A stretch of DNA of 12,229 nt from Planctomycetota bacterium. Its GTDB lineage: Bacteria > Planctomycetota > UBA1135 > GCA-002686595. Every line of letters starts with the position of its first letter. The first letter of the stretch is position 1. Location of the stretch: positions 1 to 12,229 of the forward strand of contig JAKVCE010000038.1 of the NCBI GenBank assembly GCA_022447405.1. The letters run 5' to 3'. Of this stretch, positions 1 to 5,008 are shown in pieces. The notes beneath the pieces are model-generated. The model saw only the letters and a list, made by a program, of their open reading frames with translations. It searched no databases and was not told where the DNA came from. The position numbers and the translations under genes are program-made.

Positions 1-45
1 CTAGGGCGCCGGCCCATTTCTCGTTCTAGGGGTAGGAGGCAGTCA

Positions 46-66
46 CCCCGCACTGGAGCGGCGGGG
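46..66. repeat. GC-rich inverted repeat upstream of the ECF sigma gene
   Basis: CCCCGC (46-51) and GCGGGG (61-66) can pair as a 6-bp stem around a 9-nt loop, followed on the + strand by CGATTTCC. It could be the end of a transcription unit lying left of the window or a leader hairpin of the sigma gene. The T tract is too short to call a terminator. I see no clear promoter in positions 1-102. Confidence 0.25.
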
Positions 67-105
67 CGATTTCCGACCAGGCACACACACCCAGGAGTTA
101 TCGTG

Positions 106-975
106 ATGGGACCGACCAAGAGCGCTGAGCAGAGAAGCAGTGAGGAGCTGAAGACGGGGAGGATATGGGAGCACTACCGTCGCATGAGGGCTGAGCGAGC
201 GCGCTTCTCCCCCCGATTCTCACCAACTGAATTCATGACTGAGGAAGAGAGCAGCAAGCCTGAGCCCCAGGAAGGAGCGAGCGGCTCACTCGACAAGCCC
301 GCCGATGGCGAGGTCGTAGAGAAGGGTCTGCCCAAGGAGTTCTCTAGCGACAAGGAGGTCAAGCGGCTGGTCACCTTGGCGCAGGATGGAGACGCGGAGG
401 CGCTGAACGACCTCTTCACGCGCTACTACCACGTCCTCGTTCAGACAGCGCGTCGGCGACTCGGGCCCAGGTTGAAGGCCAAGGAAGAGCCCGATGACCT
501 CGCACAGACCACCTTCCGCGAGGCGACCAGGGACTTCCAGGCGTACAAGTACCGCGGCGAAGGGAGCCTCCTGCGCTGGTTGATCCAGATCATGCAGAAC
601 AAGATCAGGGATCGAGCTGAGTTCTACTCGGCGGGCAAGCGCGACCTCTCCAGGGAGCGCAGCCTCGAGCCGACACAGTCCAAAGACGCAGAGGCGCAGA
701 AGCCCATCGATCCCATGAGCGCTGACCTGACGGTCACGATGCGCGTGCAGCGGGTGGAGAGCTTCGAGATCCTCCGCGACGCCATGAGCGAGCTCTCAGA
801 AGACCACCGTCGCGCCATCACCCTCGTCTTCTTCCAGGGTCTGTCCTTGCGAGAGGCCGGAGAGCGGATGGGTGGGAGGAGCGAGGACGCGGTCCGGATG
901 ATGCTTCGCCGGGCCGAGGGGCGCCTAGGAGACCTCCTGAAGAGGACCCTGGGGCGGGATCTGGACCCTGAGTGA
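106..975 (+). CDS. ECF-type RNA polymerase sigma factor (sigma-70 family)
   Basis: Extracytoplasmic-function sigma factor, which directs core RNA polymerase to a dedicated promoter set. The 289-residue protein has a charged, low-complexity N-terminal part (about residues 1-83, with many Glu, Ser and Lys). Region sigma-2 follows (about 85-175), with the motifs RRRLGPRLK, DDLAQTTF and YRGEGSLLRWL. A variable linker (about 175-215) leads to region sigma-4 (about 218-280), where the helix-turn-helix reads GLSLREAGERMGGRSEDAVR. Family members are often near 190-200 residues, so the N-terminal extension is unusual. The start is ATG 106, 8 nt after AGGAG (93-97). GTG 103 is in frame next to it and equally possible. 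No anti-sigma factor gene is adjacent; the next element is a tRNA. The sigma-2 wording resembles planctomycete ECF proteins I recall. The regulon is unknown. Confidence 0.87.
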   Translation: MGPTKSAEQRSSEELKTGRIWEHYRRMRAERARFSPRFSPTEFMTEEESSKPEPQEGASGSLDKPADGEVVEKGLPKEFSSDKEVKRLVTLAQDGDAEALNDLFTRYYHVLVQTARRRLGPRLKAKEEPDDLAQTTFREATRDFQAYKYRGEGSLLRWLIQIMQNKIRDRAEFYSAGKRDLSRERSLEPTQSKDAEAQKPIDPMSADLTVTMRVQRVESFEILRDAMSELSEDHRRAITLVFFQGLSLREAGERMGGRSEDAVRMMLRRAEGRLGDLLKRTLGRDLDPE

Positions 976-986
976 GGTCGCCCTTG

Positions 987-1005
987 GCGCTCTCTGTCTG
1001 AGCGT
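987..1005 (+). repeat. weak hairpin after the ECF sigma gene
   Basis: GCGCTC (987-992) and GAGCGT (1000-1005) can form a 6-bp stem, including one G-T pair, around a 7-nt loop, 11 nt after the sigma stop codon. No T tract follows, so it is at most a weak or Rho-assisted transcript end. It lies just upstream of the tRNA promoter. Confidence 0.2.
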
Positions 1006-1010
1006 GCGTC

Positions 1011-1039
1011 TTGCCACCGAGGCGGGCTGACTCTAGAGT
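1011..1039 (+). promoter_or_regulatory. sigma-70-like promoter of tRNA-Val
   Basis: TTGCCA (1011-1016, five of six matches to TTGACA) is followed by a 17-bp spacer and TAGAGT (1034-1039, four of six matches to TATAAT). Transcription would begin near 1046, leaving a leader of about 31 nt before the mature tRNA for RNase P to remove. Spacing and placement fit a tRNA promoter. xdhC could be reached by read-through. Confidence 0.55.
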
Positions 1040-1043
1040 GTTC

Positions 1044-1069
1044 GGCCCTTCGAGGTCCCTTGAGGGGCC
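1044..1069 (+). repeat. hairpin in the tRNA-Val 5' leader
   Basis: GGCCC (1044-1048) pairs with GGGCC (1065-1069). A smaller alternative, CCCT-TG-AGGG, lies inside it. The element begins at about the predicted transcription start and ends 8 nt before the tRNA acceptor stem. It may present the precursor to RNase P or isolate the tRNA fold; this role is inferred. Confidence 0.3.
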
Positions 1070-1077
1070 AGAAGCGT

Positions 1078-1153
1078 GGGCGATTAACTCAATTGGTAGA
1101 GTGCCATGTTCACAGCGTGGAGGTTACTGGTTCGAGTCCAGTATCGCCCACCA
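1078..1153 (+). tRNA. tRNA-Val (anticodon CAC)
   Basis: The cloverleaf can be folded by hand. The acceptor stem GGGCGAT/ATCGCCC has seven pairs. The D stem is ACTC/GAGT with loop AATTGGTA. The anticodon stem CCATG/CGTGG includes one T-G pair and has loop TTCACAG, so the anticodon is CAC (1111-1113) and reads GUG valine codons. A 5-nt variable loop and the T arm ACTGG-TTCGAGT-CCAGT follow. The discriminator is A1150 and CCA (1151-1153) is encoded. GUG is a major valine codon in high-GC genomes. I saw no repeated copy of the 3' end nearby, so nothing suggests an integrated element using this tRNA. Confidence 0.96.
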
Positions 1154-1188
1154 GCCCGCGCCAGCCTGCGCCCTTCGGCGATCGCGGC

Positions 1189-1203
1189 TATCATGCCCGC
1201 GTG
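1189..1203 (+). promoter_or_regulatory. candidate leaderless promoter of xdhC (-10 box plus GTG start)
   Basis: TATCAT (1189-1194, five of six matches to TATAAT) is followed by exactly six bases (GCCCGC) and the GTG start at 1201. With normal spacing, transcription would start on the G of GTG, giving an mRNA with no leader. No Shine-Dalgarno is present before this GTG, which agrees. I cannot see a good -35 box 16-18 bp upstream. birA shows the same arrangement. Confidence 0.45.
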
Positions 1204-1989
1204 ACGAGCTGTCAGGATTGGATCGGGGCCTTGAGCGCCCTTCGGGATGAGCGCGTCCCGTGCGTCTTGGTCGTCGTGGCCGGAGTGAAGGGGAGCGCTC
1301 CACGCGAAGAGGGCGCGCGCATGATCGTCGCGGGCGACGGCATCCGACACGGGACCATCGGCGGCGGTCGCCTCGAGCAGCTCGCGACCGAGCACGCCCA
1401 GGCGATGCTCACAGGTGACGGCGCCGCAGCGGAGAACGTCGAGTTCCCCTTGGGCGAGACCGCAGGCCAGTGCTGTGGGGGAGCTGTCACGCTCTTCTTT
1501 GAGCGCCACGAGTGGCGGCGCCGTGAGATCGTGATCTTTGGTGCGGGCCACGTCGGTCAGGCTCTAGGAGGGCTCGCTGGGTACCTGGACGCGGACCTGC
1601 GCCTGGTCGACTCTAGGACCCCTGAAGAGCTGCACCCGAAGCCGTCTGCAGAGCTCGCCGCTCGCTTGGACCTCGTGGACGCGCCCGAGGGGGTCGTGGA
1701 CGAGATCGAGCCAGGCGCGTCCATCGTCGTGATGACGCACAGCCACGCCATCGATCAAGAGATCCTCGAGGCGTGCTTGCCGCGGATCCACGAGTTCGCC
1801 TATGTCGGCTTGATCGGGAGTGAGCGCAAGTGGGCTCGCTTTCAGGAGCGGCTCGCCGCGAAGGGCTTCAGCGACGAGGCGATCGGGGCCGTGCGCTCAC
1901 CCATCGGGCTCGTGCGCGGGTCAAAGGAGCCGCACGCCATCGCCCTCAGCGTGGCGGCGGAGCTCCTCGGCGTCCCGCTGGAGGTGTAG
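1201..1989 (+). CDS. xdhC: XdhC/CoxI family protein, molybdenum hydroxylase maturation factor
   Basis: XdhC binds molybdenum cofactor, supports its sulfuration and delivers it to xanthine dehydrogenase or related hydroxylases. The 262-residue protein has both family domains. The N-terminal XdhC/CoxI domain carries GSAPREEGARM (31-41), GTIGGGRLEQLA (51-62) and GQCCGG (89-94). The C-terminal Rossmann domain begins with IFGAGHVGQAL (112-122) and ends with YVGLIGSERKW and SPIGLVRGSKEPHAIALS. The reading frame stays open back into the tRNA, but GTG 1201 is the right start: it lies beyond the tRNA and the family homology begins just after it. No xanthine dehydrogenase, carbon monoxide dehydrogenase or cofactor gene lies in the window, so its client enzyme must be encoded elsewhere. 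Translation may be leaderless. The family call is firm; the precise client is unknown. Confidence 0.9.
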   Translation: MTSCQDWIGALSALRDERVPCVLVVVAGVKGSAPREEGARMIVAGDGIRHGTIGGGRLEQLATEHAQAMLTGDGAAAENVEFPLGETAGQCCGGAVTLFFERHEWRRREIVIFGAGHVGQALGGLAGYLDADLRLVDSRTPEELHPKPSAELAARLDLVDAPEGVVDEIEPGASIVVMTHSHAIDQEILEACLPRIHEFAYVGLIGSERKWARFQERLAAKGFSDEAIGAVRSPIGLVRGSKEPHAIALSVAAELLGVPLEV

Positions 1990-1992
1990 GGC

Positions 1993-2952
1993 TCAGGCTT
2001 CGGCCTGCACCTTGGCGATGGCCTCGGTGAGGGCGGGGAGGACCTCAAAGGCGTCGCCGACGATGCCGTAGTCCGCGACCTTGAAGATCGGCGCGTCCGC
2101 GTCCTTGTTGATCGCCACGATCGTCTTCGAGGTGCGCATCCCAGCGAGGTGCTGGATGGCGCCCGAGATCCCCACGGCGATGTAGAGGTTCGGGGAGACG
2201 ACCTTCCCAGTCTGTCCGACCTGCTCGGAGTGCGGGCGCCAGCCAGCGTCCACGATCGCGCGGCTCGCGCCGACAGCGGCCGCGCCGCCGAAGGCGTCCG
2301 CGAGGCCCTCGACGAGGGAGAAGTGCTCGGGCTCCTGCAGGCCTCTGCCGCCAGCGACGACGACGCTGGCCTCTTGGACGTCGAGCTTCCCGCCCTCCTT
2401 CACGCTGGTCCCGGTGACGCTGACCTTGCAGTCAGCGCTCGCGGCGCGCTCCGTGACCTCCGCCGAGCCGCCGCCTTCAGACGGGGCGAAGGCGTTGGGT
2501 CGGGTGGTCGCGCAGAAGACCGCGCTCGCGCTCTCGCAGGTCGCGATGACCTTGCCGGCGAGCCAAGGGCGGCGGGTCTGGAGCGAGCCAGAGGAGCCGT
2601 CTAGAGAGGTGATGTCGGAGAAGAGGGTGCTGTCTAGGTGCGCGGCGACCCGGGGCGCGACGTCCTTGCCCGTCGCCGTCGCTGCGGCGAGGAAGGCGCT
2701 GGCGCCGGACTCCTTCGCGAGGCCAGCGAGGTCAGCAGCTGCCTGGTCAGGGCTCCAGCTGTCTGCGCCCGTGATGTGACATACCGCGCCTGCGCCGCTC
2801 GAAGAGAGCTCGGCAGCCGCAGCGTCTGCGCCCGGGCCCATGACGACCGCGGTGACGTCGAGGCCGGCGGAGATGGCAGCGCCGAGGCACTCGAGGGAGG
2901 CGCGGCGCAGCTCGCCGCCAGAGTGTTCGATGAAGAGGATGGCCTTTGACAT
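1993..2952 (-). CDS. etfA: electron transfer flavoprotein alpha subunit
   Basis: This is the FAD-binding alpha subunit of the EtfAB heterodimer, which passes electrons from flavin dehydrogenases (typically acyl-CoA dehydrogenases) towards the quinone pool through ETF-quinone oxidoreductase. The 319-residue length is normal. The variable N-terminal domain occupies about residues 1-190. The conserved C-terminal FAD domain includes VVAGGRGLQEPEHF, VGASRAIVDAGW, GQTGKVVSPNLYIAVGISG and the alpha-subunit signature IQHLAGMRTSKTIVAINKD. It starts at ATG 2952, 5 bp after the etfB stop, so the two are co-transcribed and probably translationally coupled; no strong Shine-Dalgarno is visible. It ends 3 bp from the convergent xdhC. 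No dehydrogenase or quinone oxidoreductase is nearby to reveal the electron donor or acceptor. Confidence 0.95.
   Translation of the reverse strand: MSKAILFIEHSGGELRRASLECLGAAISAGLDVTAVVMGPGADAAAAELSSSGAGAVCHITGADSWSPDQAAADLAGLAKESGASAFLAAATATGKDVAPRVAAHLDSTLFSDITSLDGSSGSLQTRRPWLAGKVIATCESASAVFCATTRPNAFAPSEGGGSAEVTERAASADCKVSVTGTSVKEGGKLDVQEASVVVAGGRGLQEPEHFSLVEGLADAFGGAAAVGASRAIVDAGWRPHSEQVGQTGKVVSPNLYIAVGISGAIQHLAGMRTSKTIVAINKDADAPIFKVADYGIVGDAFEVLPALTEAIAKVQAEA
1994..2007. terminator. tetraloop hairpin at the convergent xdhC/etfA gene ends
   Basis: CAGGC-TTCG-GCCTG gives a 5-bp stem closed by a UUCG tetraloop on the + strand, 4 nt after the xdhC stop. On the - strand it is the last coding bases of etfA. 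There is no T tract on either side. It may mark the 3' end of the xdhC mRNA, but a canonical terminator is not supported. Confidence 0.3.
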
Positions 2953-2957
2953 GAGAC

Positions 2958-3710
2958 TTAGAGGACCTTGGCCTCGTTGCGGAGCGCTTGGATGAGGTCG
3001 TCGACTGCCGCCGCTCCCTCGCCGATGATCTTGCCCTCAGGGCGGGGCGCGGGTGTCTCGAGAGAGACGACCTTCGCGTGGGACTCTTCTACTTGGGGCG
3101 CGGCTTCGTCGAGGGGCTTCTTCTTGGCCGCCATGATCCCCTTGAGGCCTGCGTAGCGAGGCTCATTGAGCCCCTTGTCGCAGGTGATGACCGCCGGGAG
3201 AGAGAAGCTCACGGACTCGAGCCCAGCCTCGGTGGCGCGCTTGGCCGTCCCGCTGGTGCCGTCGAGCTCCAGCTCGCAGGCGTCTGTGACGCAGGACCAG
3301 CCGAGGTAGGTGGCGAGCATCGGGCCCACCGCCGAGTTGTCGCGGTCCGTCGCGACCTTGCCGCAGAAGACGAGGTCAGCGCCGAGCTCTTCGATCTTCG
3401 CCGCGAGGGCCTTGGCCGTGCTGCGGCAGTCACGCGCCTGCCAGTCGTCGTCGGTCAAGATGACGCCGGCGTCAGCGCCCTTCGCGATGCACTCGCGGAC
3501 CTCTTTCGAGGCCTCGCTGGGGCCGAGGGTGAGGATGGTGACCTCGCCACCTTGGCTCTCCTTCGTCTTGACCGCCTCTTCCACGGCGATCTCGTCGTAG
3601 AAGGAGGTCATGTACTGGAAGGAGCTCGTGTCGAGGCTGGTCGCGCTCGCGTCGATCTTGGCTTGGGCGTCGGTCGCGGGGACGCGCTTGATGCAGGCGA
3701 TGATCTTCAT
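2958..3710 (-). CDS. etfB: electron transfer flavoprotein beta subunit
   Basis: This beta subunit of the soluble EtfAB electron carrier holds the structural AMP and forms part of the FAD pocket. The 250-residue protein begins MKIIACIKRVPATDAQAKID, as family members do. It continues with YDEIAVEEAVKTKE, the nucleotide-binding stretch CGKVATDRDNSAVGPMLA, and the beta-subunit signature NEPRYAGLKGIMAAKKKPL. The frame is open back to 3773, but ATG 3710 is preferred: homology starts exactly there, and the extra upstream codons would overlap the promoter at 3753-3781. The leader carries no clear Shine-Dalgarno. etfA follows after 5 bp. The sequence looks like a canonical, non-bifurcating ETF of the fatty-acid-oxidation type, but that subtype is inferred. 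Confidence 0.95.
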   Translation of the reverse strand: MKIIACIKRVPATDAQAKIDASATSLDTSSFQYMTSFYDEIAVEEAVKTKESQGGEVTILTLGPSEASKEVRECIAKGADAGVILTDDDWQARDCRSTAKALAAKIEELGADLVFCGKVATDRDNSAVGPMLATYLGWSCVTDACELELDGTSGTAKRATEAGLESVSFSLPAVITCDKGLNEPRYAGLKGIMAAKKKPLDEAAPQVEESHAKVVSLETPAPRPEGKIIGEGAAAVDDLIQALRNEAKVL

Positions 3711-3752
3711 AGGGGGTCTCGTGAGAGGGCAGGGGCCGGAAATCGGGCGACC

Positions 3753-3781
3753 ATGATATCGGCGGCCCCTCAATTGCTCAA
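3753..3781 (-). promoter_or_regulatory. sigma-70-like promoter of etfBA
   Basis: On the - strand TTGAGC (3781-3776, four of six matches to TTGACA), a 17-bp spacer and TATCAT (3758-3753, five of six matches to TATAAT) form the best complete promoter in the leftward genes. Transcription would begin near 3746, giving a leader of about 36 nt before ATG 3710. It lies between the lptB hairpin and etfB, so etfBA is probably transcribed separately from lptB. Confidence 0.6.
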
Positions 3782-3798
3782 CGGAGCCTGGGGGAGAA

Positions 3799-3812
3799 GG
3801 GCGCTGGCGCCC
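3799..3812 (-). terminator. hairpin terminator candidate after lptB
   Basis: Immediately after the lptB stop the - strand reads GGGCGCCAGCGCCC, a perfect stem of 5 bp with a 4-nt loop (or 6 bp with a 2-nt loop), followed by TTCTCC. The stem is strong but the T tract is poor. Its position between lptB and the etfBA promoter supports a transcript end. Confidence 0.45.
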
Positions 3813-4625
3813 TCACTCGCCCTCGTCGCCGGTGAGCGCGTCAGCCTCAGCGCTGGAGACGCCGCCAGCGATGGGCACGTCGAAGTTTCGACCCAGGTAG
3901 ACCTCACGGACGGCAGCGTCCTTCACGAGGAACTCAGCGTCGCCCTCTCGGAGGATCTTGCCTGCGTGGATGATGTACGAGCGGTCCGTGGTCTGCAGGG
4001 TCTCTCGGACGTTGTGGTCCGTGATGAGGATCCCGATGCCTCGGTGGCGCATCTTCTCCACAAGCTCCTGGATCTCGTGCACGTTGATGGGGTCGACGCC
4101 AGCGAAGGGCTCATCAAGGAGGAGAACCGCTGGGCGGGTGGCCAGGGCGCGGGAGAGCTCGAGGCGTCGGCGCTCTCCGCCAGAGAGGGTCTCGGCGAGG
4201 TTGCCAGCGAGGTGTGTCAGCTCAAGATCTGCCAAGAGCCGCGCGCACTCCTCCTTCCGCTCGCTGCGGGTGAGGGGCATGGTCTCCAAGACGGCGAGGA
4301 GGTTCCCCTCTACGCTCATCCTGCGGAAGATGCTCGGCTCCTGGGGGAGATAGCCCATCCCGAGGCGCGCGCGCTTGTACATAGGGAGGCGAGAGCACTC
4401 CTCGCCGAGCAGGCTGACGCTGCCCTCTTCCGGGGGGACGAGGCCGACGGTCATCCTGAAGGTGGTCGACTTCCCCGCACCGTTGGGACCCAAGAGGCCT
4501 ACGATCTCGCCCGCGCGCACGTTGAACGCGACGCCGTCCACGACACGTCTCCCGTGGTAGCTCTTGGCGAGGCCCTTCGCCTCGAGCAGGAGGTCGCCGG
4601 TCTGAATCTCTGATCGAGCAGGCAT
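3813..4625 (-). CDS. lptB: LPS export ABC transporter ATP-binding protein LptB
   Basis: LptB is the ATPase on the cytoplasmic face of LptB2FG. It powers extraction of lipopolysaccharide from the inner membrane for transport to the outer membrane. The 270-residue protein shows Walker A GPNGAGKST (46-54), Q-loop YLPQEPSIFR (Gln95), ABC signature LSGGERRRLE (147-156), Walker B AVLLLDEP (166-173) with FAGVDP, and the switch histidine in ITDHNVRETL (His204). The wording LDEPFAGVDPI and DHNVRETL separates LptB from branched-chain amino-acid ATPases. LptB is usually about 240 residues; here an acidic tail of about 25 residues follows the usual VYLGRNF ending. None of lptA, lptC, lptF, lptG, rpoN or kdsC is adjacent. 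No Shine-Dalgarno precedes ATG 4625. A general ABC ATPase of the same subfamily is the only alternative. Confidence 0.9.
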   Translation of the reverse strand: MPARSEIQTGDLLLEAKGLAKSYHGRRVVDGVAFNVRAGEIVGLLGPNGAGKSTTFRMTVGLVPPEEGSVSLLGEECSRLPMYKRARLGMGYLPQEPSIFRRMSVEGNLLAVLETMPLTRSERKEECARLLADLELTHLAGNLAETLSGGERRRLELSRALATRPAVLLLDEPFAGVDPINVHEIQELVEKMRHRGIGILITDHNVRETLQTTDRSYIIHAGKILREGDAEFLVKDAAVREVYLGRNFDVPIAGGVSSAEADALTGDEGE

Positions 4626-4640
4626 GACTCGCTGAGTCTA
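4626..4640 (-). promoter_or_regulatory. short inverted repeat and possible -10 box at the lptB start
   Basis: GACTC-AGC-GAGTC (4638-4626 on the - strand) directly abuts the lptB ATG. It overlaps TAGACT (4640-4635), a weak -10-like word 9 nt before the start. There is no Shine-Dalgarno and no matching -35. It could be a near-leaderless promoter, a hairpin hiding the start, or chance. Confidence 0.25.
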
Positions 4641-4944
4641 TCTTCCGCAGCGAGGGACCCGCGCCCCGCACTTGAAGAGAGTGCAGGCTGCGCTCTCGGG
4701 GGTGGCGCGTTCTTCACACCCCCTCATGGTGGATGTGGAGAGATTGTGGAGATCGTGAATGGAGCGCTCCTTCACCTCTCCGGTCGCTCTCGAGCTTTGG
4801 GCGAGCGGGCAGGGGTCGCGCCGGCAGGGGGCGAGAGCGGGCCGCTGGGGAATTACACAAGGCGCTGCGGATAAGAGGTTTAGGGCTCTCACCCCGCGCC
4901 GCAAGGGGCCCCCGGGTGCGGAGGTGCGAGGACGCGGCAGCTCG
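4641..4944. other. non-coding spacer upstream of lptB
   Basis: Together with the flanking sites this is the only gap longer than 300 bases (4626-5008). Short open frames cross it on both strands but have no recognisable product, are rich in Arg, Ser and Pro, and one runs on into lepB out of frame, so I do not call a gene. It contains the palindrome at 4755-4775 and three DnaA-box-like words. I looked for the core motifs of RNase P RNA, tmRNA and SRP RNA and did not see them. It may carry the lptB promoter or an unrecognised small RNA. Confidence 0.5.
4755..4775. repeat. near-perfect 21-bp palindrome upstream of lptB
   Basis: GTGAA-T-GGAGC-GCTCC-TTCAC: both halves match over 10 bp, with a single unpaired T (4760) in the left arm. 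As DNA it looks like an operator for a dimeric regulator. As RNA it would be a stem with no loop, which favours the DNA reading. It lies 130 bp upstream of the lptB start. Confidence 0.45.
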
Positions 4945-4976
4945 AAAAGCTCTCCCTCTTCTGGGAGATGCTGCTT
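4945..4976 (-). terminator. Rho-independent terminator candidate after lepB
   Basis: The - strand, 33 nt beyond the lepB stop, reads TCTCCC-AGAAGA-GGGAGA (4968-4951). GC/GC pairs extend it outside an unpaired A, and TTTT (4948-4945) follows. Upstream AAGC can extend the stem with GCTT. The T run is short, but this is the best hairpin-T tract of the lep block and would end the rph-rdgB-lepA-lepB transcript. Confidence 0.55.
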
Positions 4977-5008
4977 CTTACGAACTTGTGGAAAACCGCA
5001 GCTACTGG

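Noticed and set aside
1131..1153. The tRNA-Val 3' end as an attachment site for an integrated element.
   Set aside because: No second copy of the tRNA 3' end and no integrase is present; the downstream genes are ordinary chromosomal ones.
1060..1200. xdhC starting at 1060, upstream of or within the tRNA.
   Set aside because: The extra residues are translated tRNA sequence. GTG 1201 fits both the family length and the promoter position.
3711..3773. N-terminal extension of etfB to 3773.
   Set aside because: Family homology starts at the methionine at 3710, and the extension would run through a good promoter -10 box.
2988..4613. A 541-codon open frame on the + strand opposite etfB and lptB.
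   Set aside because: It is antisense to two well-recognised genes, has no domain pattern, and its Arg/Ala/Asp/Gly/Leu-rich composition is what the complement of high-GC coding DNA produces.
4626..5008. A replication origin in the lptB-lepB spacer.
   Set aside because: There are DnaA-like words but no AT-rich unwinding region and no origin-linked genes. Two of the four words have two mismatches.
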